From the NCBI GenBank assembly GCA_944323035.1, contig CALUQY010000012.1, positions 1 to 63,626 on the forward strand: a stretch of DNA of 63,626 nt. The letters run 5' to 3'. Below, one piece after another: positions 25,131 through 34,100 of this stretch (the stretch's first letter is position 1; each line of letters opens with the position of its first letter). Source of the stretch: Candidatus Gastranaerophilales bacterium (GTDB lineage: Bacteria; Cyanobacteriota; Vampirovibrionia; Gastranaerophilales; Gastranaerophilaceae). Position numbers and translations under genes: made by a program. Under the pieces are notes generated by a model that made no database searches, was not told where the DNA came from, and saw only the letters and a list, made by a program, of their open reading frames with translations.

Positions 25131-25159
25131 TTGACATATTTATCACCATGCTTTATACT
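25131..25159 (+). promoter_or_regulatory. Sigma-70 promoter of prepilin-like gene 1
   Basis: TTGACA (25131-25136), 17-nt spacer, TATACT (25154-25159). The spacer contains CATATTTATC, repeated at 25070-25079, a possible site for the divergent XRE regulator. Confidence 0.75.
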
Positions 25160-25183
25160 GAGTATAGAAAGGATTTATAAAGT

Positions 25184-26260
25184 ATGAATAAAAAAAGTTT
25201 AACACTCGCATCAATGCTCGTAAGTCAATGCAAAGCATTTACGATGGCAGACCGGCTGAGCCGGATCCATAATGGGCTGGTCGGCTTACGGTCAGCGTTT
25301 ACAATGGCTGAGATTTTGCTTTCCCTCACTATAATCGGTGTAGTTGCAGCAATAACGCTCCCGAGTTTGACGGGCAACATCAACGAGCGGACGTGGAATA
25401 CGCAAAGAAAAGCTCTCTATGCGCGATTCAGTCAGGCAATTGCACTCATGCCGGCATTGAATGGATATGGAACATTAAGCGAAGAAACAGACAGCGCCGG
25501 CTCTACATCAATTGTTGACACCGCTGCAGAAGTTTTTATAACGGACGGATTATCCAAAGTTATAAAAATCAACAACATCTGCGACAATGAACACATTGAG
25601 GATTGCGGTATACCGCTTACTTACACAACTCTTGCTGGAAGTAACAAAAATATTCCAACAACTATGACGGAATTAAATTCGCTTATAACCTCAGCATCTT
25701 ACAGTGCTTATAGCTATAAAGATGGAGACAGTTATTCTATGCTTGACACAAAAGCTGCCGCATTTGAAACCGGCAACGGGGAAAGTATTCTGACATTTTA
25801 CAACCCTAACTGTGTTGGCAATATGGGAGAAACCGGAGACTATTTTGTACAACCTAAAATCTGCGCAAACATGATTTATGATTTGAACGGCCCTAAAGGC
25901 CCTAACACTGTCGGTAAAGATATAGGATTTATGACAATACTTTACCCTACCGACAGCGTTGTTGTCGCGCCGGTTCCTTTCCGTTCAATCATTAGCGGCG
26001 TTACTTCTGATGAAGCTCCTACTGCATGCACTCTTCAAGCCGGGAATGAATACAGAATTCCAACGAAAGATGAACTTGCTTCTTTATTTGCTAATCAAAA
26101 TCTTCTTGCGGATTCATTCGTAAACAGACACTGGTATTCTTCATCTAAAATTACTGTACCCACAGGTATAACAAACTGGGTAATTGTTTCCAGTATTGGA
26201 GAATACAGAATCCCACGAGTCGGAATTGATCTATGGGGTATTCTGTGTGTTAAAAGATAA
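25184..26260 (+). CDS. Prepilin-like protein 1 with Lcl/DUF1566-like C-terminus
   Basis: 358 aa. Starts ATG 25184 after GAAAGGATTT. A type IV-pilin-like helix begins after Ala: A-FTMAEILLSLTIIGVVAAITLP, with the Glu at +5 of the processed end. Then the family core INERTWNTQRKALYARFSQA, Cys-containing ICDNEHIEDCGIPL, ICANMIYDLNGPKGPNTVGKDIGFM, and a C-terminus with YRIPTKDELASLF...WYSSS...CVKR resembling Lcl (DUF1566). The leader is ~38 residues and holds a duplicated AFTMA motif 60 bp apart with a dispersed repeat between. Unlike its two paralogues (50818-52251, 58571-59695) it has no poly-G tract and appears constitutively in frame. Likely pseudopilin or cell-surface fibre; a terminator follows. 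Confidence 0.82.
   Translation: MNKKSLTLASMLVSQCKAFTMADRLSRIHNGLVGLRSAFTMAEILLSLTIIGVVAAITLPSLTGNINERTWNTQRKALYARFSQAIALMPALNGYGTLSEETDSAGSTSIVDTAAEVFITDGLSKVIKINNICDNEHIEDCGIPLTYTTLAGSNKNIPTTMTELNSLITSASYSAYSYKDGDSYSMLDTKAAAFETGNGESILTFYNPNCVGNMGETGDYFVQPKICANMIYDLNGPKGPNTVGKDIGFMTILYPTDSVVVAPVPFRSIISGVTSDEAPTACTLQAGNEYRIPTKDELASLFANQNLLADSFVNRHWYSSSKITVPTGITNWVIVSSIGEYRIPRVGIDLWGILCVKR
25250..25294 (+). repeat. Dispersed element within the leader of prepilin gene 1
   Basis: 45 bp between two copies of GC(A/G)TTTAC(G/A)ATGGC encoding AFTMA (25235 and 25295). GAGCCGG...GGCTTACGGT matches 22018-22053. Insertion plus target-like duplication keeps the frame (60 bp). Confidence 0.6.
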
Positions 26261-26275
26261 ATCTATTCTTTCTAT

Positions 26276-26309
26276 CAAAATAGTCACCCACTCTCGGGTG
26301 GCTATTTTC
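26276..26309 (+). terminator. Terminator of prepilin-like gene 1
   Basis: AAAATAGTCACCC and GGGTGGCTATTTT pair around ACTCTC, then CTTTTT. Confidence 0.8.
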
Positions 26310-26366
26310 TTTTTATGATATTTATTGTAGAATGTTGTAGAAGAGTTATTAGGGGGAATGTGTATA

Positions 26367-28949
26367 ATGAAGAAATTTTTATTGATTACTGCTACTTTGA
26401 TTTTTACATCCTGTGCGGCGTTTTGTGCGGATTTTTCAGTATTTAAGCTCGATAACGGCCAGAACGTTATTATTCAGGAGGTTAAAAATAATCCGATTGT
26501 AACAATTGACACCTGGATTAAAACGGGTTCAATAAACGAAAACGACCAGAATAACGGCGTTTCGCACTTTTTAGAACACCTTTTCTTCAAAGGAACCGCT
26601 AAGCACCCGACTGGCGAATTCGACAAAATTCTTGAAAGCAAAGGCGCTATTACAAACGCTTCAACAAGTAAAGATTTCACGCATTATTACATAACTATCC
26701 CTTCAAAATTCTTTGATTTAGCGCTGGAAATGCATGCGGATATGCTTCTGAACCCGCTTATTCCGGGCAAGGAACTCGAAAAAGAACGCAAAGTCGTATT
26801 AGAAGAGATTTCCAAGGACGAACACCTTCCAAACACAATTTGCTATGAAAATCTGGTTAAAATGCTTTACTCAAAGCACCCGTATAAAAGAAAAGTTATA
26901 GGCGAACGGGAAATTATCGAAAATATTTCCCGCGACGAGATTATGAATTATTATAACGAATTTTATTCACCTGCAAACATGGTAACGATTGTGGTTGGTG
27001 ATGTTAATACGCAGGACGCTCTGAACAAAATTAAAACAGCCTTCAGCGGTAAAAATACACCTGCCCCGAACTACAAATACCCGAAAGAAGGCGCGCTTAA
27101 AGAACAGGCTAAAAAAATAAAATTTGAAGATATTCAATCCGGCTATCTTTTAATCGGATACCGCGGAACACCTATAAATGCTAAGGATTCTTACGCTCTG
27201 GATGTTCTTGCAACAATCCTCGGCGACGGACGTTCATCCGTTTTCTACCGGAAAATAAAGGATGAAAAACAGCTTGCTTTCGGAATTTCAGCCTTTAACT
27301 CGGGCTTCAAAGACGACGGTATTTTCTACATCAGCGCGGATTTCATCCCTGAAAAATATCAGGCGCTCGAAAATGAAATCTTCAAAGTTGTCAAAGAAAT
27401 TCAACGCAACGGCGTGACAGAAGAACAACTGCAGCTTGCCAAAAATGTAATTGAGCGCGACACATTCTACAGCCGTGAATCTGTTTCCAATATCGCCAAC
27501 CAGCTTGGCTACACCTTCGTCACCTCCGGCGACACCGCTTATTACGACAATTATCTGAACAATATCGCAAAAGTTACCGCGCAGGAAGTCAAAGATGCTG
27601 CTAATAAATATTTACAGCAAAACAAATCCGCGGTTTCTGTCGTTCTGCCTGAAAAAACAGAAAATTGTGAAAGAAAAATTTCCAACGTAATCCCTGCGAC
27701 CGCAACAACAAAGCTTATCACGGAAATTAACGATACACAAAAGTACCTTCTGCCAAACTACTCAACGGTTCTACTCACTCCAAACACTGTCAATGATATT
27801 ATTGGTATAAACATAACCGTAAAAGGCGGGCTTCTGACAGAAGGTAAAAGAGGTGTGGCTAAACTAACCTCAGCCACAATGCAAAAAGGTACAAAAAAAT
27901 ATACAGCTCAGGAACTCGCACAAACACTTGAAAGTCACGGGATAAATATAAGTTCGGCAGTAGGACGTGATGCGTTTACAATCGACATCTTAACGACTAA
28001 GAACGAATATCCGCTGACATTGGAGCTTTTACATGAAATCGTTAACAACGCGAAATTTGATGAATTTGAAATCGAAAAAAGCAGAAACAATATGCTTCAA
28101 AGCATTAAGCAATCAGAAGATCAGCCTCTTGCTATTGCAATTGAAACCTTTAAATCCAAAATATATGGAAATTCCACATACAATAGTTCCATTTATTCTC
28201 TGAAAAGCGCGCTGCCTTCTATCACGCAGCAGGACATTTTCAATTACTATGACAACCTTTTTAACCCTGAAAACATAGTAATATCAATAAACGGCAATGT
28301 TGATAAGGAGCTGACGCTTGAAAAATTTGCCCAAATGTTCAAACTGCGTAATGCTCAGCCATTTGCATACAATCAATATACTATTCCATCAGTTTCCACC
28401 AGTGAAACAATAACCAAAAAAGTTCCCAAAACAAGCACAGCTTGGATTATTTTAGGCTGGCAGACTTCCGGTCTGCAAAACCTGAAAGAAGTCGCGACCC
28501 TGCAGGTTATCAACTCAATCCTCGGAACAGGTATGGATTCGCGCCTGTTTAAAAACCTCAGAGGTGAAGACGGCCTCGCATATCAAATCGGTTCAGGCTA
28601 CTCCCCGAATGTTCTAAAAGGTCATTTCCTTACCTACATCGGAACAAATCCTGAAAACATTCAAACCGCAACGGACAAAATGCTTGCGGAAATTAACCGT
28701 ATAAAAACCGAATTCGTAAGCCAGACAGAGCTTCAGGAAGCCAAAGACAAAATCCTAGGCCAATACATCCTCTCGCAGGAAACTAACCTCGAAAAAGCAA
28801 CGACTTTAGGCTGGTATGAAGCAACAGACAGAGGTTTCAACTTTAAATCTGAATACGAAAAACTCATTAATTCAGTCACCGAATCCGACATCATTGATGT
28901 TGCGAACAGAATTTTCAATAACTGTTACATAAAAGTTACGGTTGACTAA
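26367..28949 (+). CDS. M16 family zinc metallopeptidase (two-domain, exported)
   Basis: 860 aa from ATG 26367, ten nt after AGGGGG; ATG 26358 touches the ribosome binding site. A signal peptide (MKKFLLITATLIFTSCAAFC) precedes the first M16 unit with zinc motif HFLEH (H67, E70, H71) and distal Glu in VVLEEISKDE. A second M16 unit (from ~residue 450; GVAKLTSATMQKGTKKYTAQEL) lacks the HxxEH motif, as usual for the inactive half. Probably a periplasmic peptidase that degrades short or misfolded peptides. Downstream of prepilin gene 1 but separated by its terminator. Confidence 0.92.
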   Translation: MKKFLLITATLIFTSCAAFCADFSVFKLDNGQNVIIQEVKNNPIVTIDTWIKTGSINENDQNNGVSHFLEHLFFKGTAKHPTGEFDKILESKGAITNASTSKDFTHYYITIPSKFFDLALEMHADMLLNPLIPGKELEKERKVVLEEISKDEHLPNTICYENLVKMLYSKHPYKRKVIGEREIIENISRDEIMNYYNEFYSPANMVTIVVGDVNTQDALNKIKTAFSGKNTPAPNYKYPKEGALKEQAKKIKFEDIQSGYLLIGYRGTPINAKDSYALDVLATILGDGRSSVFYRKIKDEKQLAFGISAFNSGFKDDGIFYISADFIPEKYQALENEIFKVVKEIQRNGVTEEQLQLAKNVIERDTFYSRESVSNIANQLGYTFVTSGDTAYYDNYLNNIAKVTAQEVKDAANKYLQQNKSAVSVVLPEKTENCERKISNVIPATATTKLITEINDTQKYLLPNYSTVLLTPNTVNDIIGINITVKGGLLTEGKRGVAKLTSATMQKGTKKYTAQELAQTLESHGINISSAVGRDAFTIDILTTKNEYPLTLELLHEIVNNAKFDEFEIEKSRNNMLQSIKQSEDQPLAIAIETFKSKIYGNSTYNSSIYSLKSALPSITQQDIFNYYDNLFNPENIVISINGNVDKELTLEKFAQMFKLRNAQPFAYNQYTIPSVSTSETITKKVPKTSTAWIILGWQTSGLQNLKEVATLQVINSILGTGMDSRLFKNLRGEDGLAYQIGSGYSPNVLKGHFLTYIGTNPENIQTATDKMLAEINRIKTEFVSQTELQEAKDKILGQYILSQETNLEKATTLGWYEATDRGFNFKSEYEKLINSVTESDIIDVANRIFNNCYIKVTVD

Positions 28950-28984
28950 AACCGTCAGATGCAAAATTTTCCAGGGCAAAAAAA

Positions 28985-29026
28985 AAGCCCGTCTTTATAC
29001 CCATTCGGTGGACGGGCCGGGTTTTT
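28985..29026 (+). terminator. Terminator after the M16 gene
   Basis: AGCCCGTC and GACGGGCC pair across a 17-base loop, then GGGTTTTT. Confidence 0.7.
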
Positions 29027-29056
29027 CCAGGTTAAAAATTTAAATACTTATTTAAA

Positions 29057-29085
29057 ATGCGGAGTAAATTTTACTCCGTATTTTT
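29057..29085. terminator. Second hairpin before the HTH pseudogene
   Basis: ATGCGGAGTAAA and TTTACTCCGTAT form a perfect inverted repeat followed by TTTTT. It could terminate M16 transcripts or act as an operator for the next HTH gene. Confidence 0.55.
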
Positions 29086-29148
29086 ATAGCATACTAGTCG
29101 TGCTATATACCTGTATATTTAACTTAACTATAACACTAAAATAAAAAT

Positions 29149-29357
29149 ATGACAAATAGCACGATAAAATTAGTACAAGCAAACATAAAAAAATATCGTC
29201 ATGAAAGAGGCTATAGTCAGGAAGAATTAAGCGAAATTGCGGGGATTTCGCGCGATTATCTTTCTGAAATTGAGCGCACAAAAAAATTCCGAGTCTTAAA
29301 AGATTGTTACAAATCGCAGAAGCACTAGATGTTCCTGCCTTCAAATTTTTCTTATAA
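29149..29357 (+). pseudogene. XRE-type HTH gene with a frameshift in an A7 run
   Basis: ATG 29149. The open frame gives MTNSTIKLVQANIKKYRHERGYSQEELSEIAGISRDYLSEIE then garbles and stops at 29326. Adding one A to the run at 29280-29286 continues as ...IPSLKRLLQIAEALDVPAFKFFL and stops at 29355-29357, a complete ~69-residue SinR-like regulator. The frameshift may be a mutation, a sequencing error or A-run slippage. The stop lies 6 nt from the convergent DUF2229 gene. Confidence 0.75.
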
Positions 29358-29362
29358 ATACC

Positions 29363-30436
29363 CTATTTTGTTTCAATATATTCTGCATTGATAATATGAG
29401 GGACTTCACTATCCTGAAGCTGAATATTATTGATAATTTTTGCACGTTTTTTGCGGAAAAGCATATCAACAAAGGCTTCCAGACGTGTGATAAATCCGGC
29501 TTCGCCTGTTTGTTCATCAATAGTCAGGTTTAAAAGCGGTTTATTGAATGATTTTGCTTTGCGCGTAATCTTTTCAATCATCAGAGAATCCGGCCCACAG
29601 CCAAACGCTGTTACAGTAATTATACCGTCCACCTTATTATCTTTGAGGTAATGTCCCGCAGCACCGGTCATTTCATATTCATTTGCCCAGTAAAGCTGCT
29701 GACCGAGGGTTTTCAAGCCTTCTGACATTTGCTCTTTGGATAGTTGAAGGGCTGAAAGAACTTTTACATCCATTTTATCAAGCTTATCAAAAATCTTCAT
29801 AGAGGTTCTTTCATCGTAAATATTATACCCGTGGGAAATCAATGCGACAGTAATAGGCTGTCCCTTTTCCTCGGAATCAATTATAATTTTGCCCTGTTTT
29901 GCATAATTGAGCGCTTTTGGATAGCTCAGACCTGATTTACACATAACCATAAAGTTATTATAAATTTTCCAGCCTTCTTTAGACGCTTGCCTAATAAGTT
30001 TTTCATCAGTAATTCCGAACGGTTCAACGCATTCTTTCAGGAAAGAATAAAATCCGCGATTTTTTTCGGACTTATCAAGAGTTGCCTCAATCAGCGTAAA
30101 ATCCTGTTTAACAACATTTCTAATCAAATCCGGCAATCCTCTGATTTTAGAACAGTTGTAAATTTTGTGTCCGATAGATTGTAAAGACGGAACCAAAATT
30201 TTATCAACGCCTTTATCAAGGAGATTAAGTACATGCCCGACATAGACCTTGATAGGCAGGCATGTTTCAGTTACAACAAGGCTCGCGCCGCGTGAAAGCG
30301 TTTGTTTTGTTGTAATGTCCGAAAGTACGATTTCAATACCGAGCGCCTTGAAAAAACCGTAATAAAACGGATAGTTGTGATAATAAGACATAGCTCTCGG
30401 AATACCTATTTTCATAGAAGTGTTTGTTTTTTGCAT
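29363..30436 (-). CDS. Acyl-CoA dehydratase activase-related protein (DUF2229)
   Basis: 357 aa from ATG 30436, which follows AGGAGAAAATT. MKIGIPRAMSYYHNYPFYYGFFKALGIEIVLSD, TETCLPIKVYVGHV and YNCSKIRGLPDLIRN are conserved DUF2229 blocks, and FGCGPDSLMIEKITRKAK lies near the C-terminus. These proteins accompany or are fused to CoA-substrate-specific enzyme activases (HgdC-like ATPases) and have cysteines for FeS binding. The ATPase partner is not in this window, so its role in this organism, possibly anaerobic redox chemistry, is undetermined. Confidence 0.85.
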   Translation of the reverse strand: MQKTNTSMKIGIPRAMSYYHNYPFYYGFFKALGIEIVLSDITTKQTLSRGASLVVTETCLPIKVYVGHVLNLLDKGVDKILVPSLQSIGHKIYNCSKIRGLPDLIRNVVKQDFTLIEATLDKSEKNRGFYSFLKECVEPFGITDEKLIRQASKEGWKIYNNFMVMCKSGLSYPKALNYAKQGKIIIDSEEKGQPITVALISHGYNIYDERTSMKIFDKLDKMDVKVLSALQLSKEQMSEGLKTLGQQLYWANEYEMTGAAGHYLKDNKVDGIITVTAFGCGPDSLMIEKITRKAKSFNKPLLNLTIDEQTGEAGFITRLEAFVDMLFRKKRAKIINNIQLQDSEVPHIINAEYIETK

Positions 30437-30530
30437 AATTTTCTCCTGCTACTATTATAGTTTAAAAACAGAAAAATTTGCGAAATTTTAACATTTTTTG
30501 TTATAATAGTTAATATTCAAAGGAGAAAAT

Positions 30531-31256
30531 ATGCCGCATTTCTTTATAAATTCAACATCTGTGAAAGACAACAAGATTGAATTCAGCGAGGATTACAAAC
30601 ACCTTGTAAAGGCTTTAAGACTTCGCGCAGGAGAAAAGCTCTTGCTGATGGATGAAAATGGTATTCAGTATGAAACAAGGGTAAGTGAAATAAAACAGGA
30701 TTCGATTGTAACTGAGATTGAAAAAAAATACCTCTCAAAACGCGAACTGGAATTTGAGCTTCACCTTGCGCAAAGCCCGCTCAGAAGCGATGCTCAGAAT
30801 TTAATTGTTGAAAAAGCGACAGAACTCGGAGTTCATACCCTTCATCCGGTTTATACGGACAATTGCGTACTGTCCGGAGATGTAATAACAAAAAAAATAG
30901 AAAAGTGGCAAAAAATTATGGTAGAATCTTCCAAGCAGTGCGAAAGGGCAAAAATTCCGGTCTGCACACCTATGACAACGCTGGAAAAAGTTGTTGAAGG
31001 CAATTTTGACAGGATAATCGCTTTTTGCGAACGCCATACCGAATTTCCGCTAAAAGATTACCTGCGCGCCAACCCGATAAAAAAAGGTGAAAGAGTTCTG
31101 GTTATCATCGGGCCGGAAGGCGGGTTCAGCGAGAGAGAATTTGAAATTTTTACGGACAAAGGTATTGTTAAAGCGTCGCTCGGAGAACTTATTCTGCGGG
31201 CGGAAACGGCTGTTATCGTTGGATTAGGAAATATTATTTATGAAACTTCAAATTGA
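30531..31256 (+). CDS. rsmE: 16S rRNA (uracil-1498-N3)-methyltransferase RsmE
   Basis: 241 aa. ATG 30531 after AAAGGAGAAAAT. SPOUT-fold family: LAQSPLRSDAQNLIVEKATELGVHTLHPVYTDNC, then IGPEGGFSEREFE and the knot segment ASLGELILRAETAVI, the characteristic SAM-binding trefoil of RsmE. It methylates U1498 in helix 44 of the 30S subunit. It overlaps the CCA-adding enzyme gene by 17 nt, so both RNA-processing genes are translationally coupled. Confidence 0.93.
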   Translation: MPHFFINSTSVKDNKIEFSEDYKHLVKALRLRAGEKLLLMDENGIQYETRVSEIKQDSIVTEIEKKYLSKRELEFELHLAQSPLRSDAQNLIVEKATELGVHTLHPVYTDNCVLSGDVITKKIEKWQKIMVESSKQCERAKIPVCTPMTTLEKVVEGNFDRIIAFCERHTEFPLKDYLRANPIKKGERVLVIIGPEGGFSEREFEIFTDKGIVKASLGELILRAETAVIVGLGNIIYETSN

Positions 31257-32628
31257 AAATGACGAAATATTAAATGCAATAAGAGAAAATTTTGACGAAG
31301 AAATTTACCTTGTCGGCGGCGCCGTACGCGATTTTTTGACAGGTAAGAGCAGCTTTGACCGGGATTTGCTGGTGCTAAAATGCAATGTAAAAGATTTTGC
31401 AAGACGCCTTGCGGAATTTTTTAACGCTACATTTATTGAACTTGATTCTGAAAATGAAATCTACAGGCTTGTGCTGAAGGATAAAACAAATTTTCTTGAT
31501 ATAACAAGACCCTACGACGGCTCTGTTGAAAACGATCTTCAACGCCGTGACCTTACAATAAATTCATTGGCGGTTAACCTCAAGACATTCGAGCTGCTTG
31601 ATGTTACCGGCGGGTATGAGGATTTAAAAAACGGGATTTTGCGCTGTTTTAGAGAAACTTCTATTCTTGAAGATCCGCTCAGAATTTTGCGTTTTTTCAG
31701 ATTTCAGGCGATTTACGGGTTCAAGATAGAAGAAAATACCCTGAAAATGGCATCAAAATATGCGCATCTTCTAAGTAAACCCGCTGTTGAGCGAAAAAAT
31801 TATGAAATTCTGAAACTTTTTGGCGGCGAATTTGCGCACGAAGCGCTTCTTTCAATGGATGAGGCCAGGATCTTAGAACATCTTTTTCCGTTTGTAAAAG
31901 ATTATAAAAAAGTTCCGCCGAACACTCATCATCATCTGGATTTGTGTCACCATATAGTGGAAACTGTAAAACAAATACAAGAAGTTTACAAAACGTCACC
32001 TATTAGTGTCAAAAAACATTTGGAAAAATGCGATTTTGGAGCACACAGCCGTCTTGCACACCTGAAATTTGCAGGATTTCTTCACGATATAGGGAAATTT
32101 TCGACCTGGACGATTGATGAAACAGGACGCCACCGCTTTATTAAGCACGATGATGTCGGAGCGAAACTGGCAAAAGAATTTCTTACGCAGGCAAAATTCT
32201 CTAAAAAACAGATTGCATATCTTTGCAATATGATTAAATATCACATTTACCCCTCAGGCGTTGCCTCTGCACCGGATTTGAATGAAAAAGTAATGATGAG
32301 ATTTGTGAGAAAAATGGAAGACGATTCCATTGACGTCATAACCCTTGCCAAGGCTGACCGGCTTTCTGCACGTGGAATAGCGGTGACAGAAGAAATAGTT
32401 GAGAATAATTTAGCAAACCTTGATAAACTCCAAAATTTCTATCTTGAAAAGAAAGATGCCGTGGTTATAAAAAAACTGCTCAACGGAAACGAAATAATGC
32501 AGGTATTGAAAATTAAAGCCGGCCCGCAGCTTGGCGAAATCATTGAAAAACTTCACGAAGCCCAGCTAAACGGCGAGGTCATAACAAAAGAGGAGGCAAT
32601 CGCATTTGTAAAGAAATTCAAAGCCTGA
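31240..32628 (+). CDS. cca: CCA-adding tRNA nucleotidyltransferase with HD domain
   Basis: 462 aa. Class II poly(A)/CCA polymerase head: VGGAVRDFLTGKSSFDRDLLV (GG motif and catalytic DxD), RRDLTINSLAVNL, then EDPLRILRFFRFQAIYGF. A C-terminal HD domain (HHHLDLCHHIVETV, FAGFLHDIGKF) may have phosphatase or phosphodiesterase activity. The enzyme is required here because tRNA-Ile at 18680-18753 lacks an encoded CCA. It is the second gene of the rsmE-cca pair. No terminator is obvious before the leader of the next gene. Confidence 0.93.
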   Translation: MKLQIENDEILNAIRENFDEEIYLVGGAVRDFLTGKSSFDRDLLVLKCNVKDFARRLAEFFNATFIELDSENEIYRLVLKDKTNFLDITRPYDGSVENDLQRRDLTINSLAVNLKTFELLDVTGGYEDLKNGILRCFRETSILEDPLRILRFFRFQAIYGFKIEENTLKMASKYAHLLSKPAVERKNYEILKLFGGEFAHEALLSMDEARILEHLFPFVKDYKKVPPNTHHHLDLCHHIVETVKQIQEVYKTSPISVKKHLEKCDFGAHSRLAHLKFAGFLHDIGKFSTWTIDETGRHRFIKHDDVGAKLAKEFLTQAKFSKKQIAYLCNMIKYHIYPSGVASAPDLNEKVMMRFVRKMEDDSIDVITLAKADRLSARGIAVTEEIVENNLANLDKLQNFYLEKKDAVVIKKLLNGNEIMQVLKIKAGPQLGEIIEKLHEAQLNGEVITKEEAIAFVKKFKA

Positions 32629-32757
32629 TTTCAAGATAAACTTCCATATTATTTTTGTCTTTTGTAAAATAATTGTAACAATTGTCCTCTAAAAGCGCAA
32701 AAAATTTCTTTACAGGCTTTATAGGAACAAGACAATATATAAATCGGAGGTTTCACC

Positions 32758-34050
32758 ATGTTCGTAAGTCCAGTAAGTAACTTTAATATTTCAAATACTT
32801 ATAGAAATAATCAGGCTGCGCGCAATCAATCAATCAATCAATCAATGACACAGCCGGCTATGAATGCTGATACAGTCAGCTTCGGAGCAAAGAAAGATAA
32901 ACAGCAGAAAACAAATAATTCATTTTTAAATAGATTAAACCCGAAAACAGCAATTATGGCGGCTGCGATAGCTGCGGCGCCGGTAGCCTGCACACCGGAT
33001 TATATTTCAGAAATGTCACAAGAAACTAATACTACACTAAATTTATATCATAAATACGGATGCGACTCTTTCCCTATCATAATACCTGGCGGTAAAGATA
33101 CGGTTTATATTCCGGTACCGGGCGAAACAGTTCACGACACCATCTACATTGAAAAACCGGGAGAAACAGTTCATGATACCATCTACATTGAAAAGCCGGG
33201 CGAAACTGTTCACGATACTATCTATATTGAAAAACCGGGCGAAATTGTACGAGATACTATTTATATAGACAATCCGCCTGATACTATTGTTGTAGAAAAA
33301 CCTGTCTATGATACAATCTATGTTGACAAACCTGTCTATGACACAATCTATGTAGACAGACCTGTATATGACACGGTTTATGTAGACAGACCTGTATATG
33401 ATACTGTTTACATTGACAGACCTGTCCACGATACAATCTGGATTAAACCGGATACTGTCTATATCCCTAGAAAACCGCACTTTGAAATTAATGACAGCAT
33501 CAATAAAGATATAGAAGATTTCGAAATCCCTACAGAAGGTGATGGCGATTTCGTTTATGCATTCCAGGGCAGAAATGAATACTTAGGCGCACAACACCTA
33601 TTAGTATTCAATGGTTTCTTCTCTAACGAACATAAATCATCATTTATTGACCACGCGTTTGAAGAAGATGATATCCCTGCAGGCGGCGACAAACCAAGTA
33701 AATACTACTACACACGTTACGATATCAGCTCTGACTACGAAAACGGCAGAAGATACGTTGAAATGTATGTACCACGCGAATCAAGACACGTATTACCTGA
33801 TGACAAGAAAACCGGTTCCGCAGGCTGGGAATATGCCGGCAGCTTCTACGTTAAAAACGCATCTGTTGGCGAAACTGCAAAATTGATCGCAAACGATATG
33901 AACGGAACTGTTAAAGCTCAATTCACCAAAAACGAACACAGAGGCCCGGGCAATATCTACAAAGAATGGCCGCTTGATGACGGTTCTATGCCAAAAACAA
34001 CAATCGAAAACGTTAAAGCTTACAGAAAAGATCTTGACGATTTGGATTAA
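32758..34050 (+). CDS. Surface repeat protein with DTIY-repeat stalk and CAAT tract
   Basis: 430 aa. ATG 32758 after CGGAGGTTTCACC. N-terminal ~50 residues are Asn/Gln-rich (MFVSPVSNFNISNTYRNNQA) and end in VSFGAKK. A hydrophobic helix (AIMAAAIAAAPVAC) follows. Residues ~122-173 hold four 13-residue units (GETVHDTIYIEKP), then five 10-residue units (PVYDTIYVDRP), making a beta-rich stalk. The C-terminal ~190 residues are a globular domain of unknown type. I do not recognise the C-terminal domain. A (CAAT)6 run lies in codons ~22-30, so the gene is a candidate for translational phase variation; it is in frame as assembled. Confidence 0.75.
   Translation: MFVSPVSNFNISNTYRNNQAARNQSINQSMTQPAMNADTVSFGAKKDKQQKTNNSFLNRLNPKTAIMAAAIAAAPVACTPDYISEMSQETNTTLNLYHKYGCDSFPIIIPGGKDTVYIPVPGETVHDTIYIEKPGETVHDTIYIEKPGETVHDTIYIEKPGEIVRDTIYIDNPPDTIVVEKPVYDTIYVDKPVYDTIYVDRPVYDTVYVDRPVYDTVYIDRPVHDTIWIKPDTVYIPRKPHFEINDSINKDIEDFEIPTEGDGDFVYAFQGRNEYLGAQHLLVFNGFFSNEHKSSFIDHAFEEDDIPAGGDKPSKYYYTRYDISSDYENGRRYVEMYVPRESRHVLPDDKKTGSAGWEYAGSFYVKNASVGETAKLIANDMNGTVKAQFTKNEHRGPGNIYKEWPLDDGSMPKTTIENVKAYRKDLDDLD
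32823..32846 (+). repeat. Tetranucleotide repeat (CAAT)6 in the coding region
   Basis: Six perfect CAAT units inside the 5' coding region, encoding INQS-like repeats. Loss or gain of one unit shifts frame. The same unit serves as a phase-variation tract in Haemophilus influenzae lic genes. Confidence 0.85.
33121..33480 (+). repeat. In-gene tandem repeats of the DTIY stalk
   Basis: Four 39-bp units at 33121-33276, then 30-bp units encoding PVYDTIYVDR to about 33435. Synonymous differences between units show that they are older than the CAAT tract. Confidence 0.75.
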
Positions 34051-34064
34051 TCTCTATATAAATC

Positions 34065-34095
34065 AAAAAAGCCCTCTTGAACAAGAGGGCTTTTT
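34065..34095. terminator. Bidirectional terminator
   Basis: AAAAAAGCCCTCTTG and CAAGAGGGCTTTTT pair almost perfectly; serves the convergent genes at 32758 and 34101. Confidence 0.85.
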
Positions 34096-34100
34096 AATGC

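Noticed and set aside
25184..26260. Diversity-generating retroelement target
   Set aside because: The C-terminal Lcl-like domain made me look, but no reverse transcriptase, template repeat or adenine-biased variable region is visible in the window.
32823..33480. Possible CRISPR array in the DTIY/CAAT region
   Set aside because: The units are in-frame protein repeats without spacers, and the CAAT run is a microsatellite.
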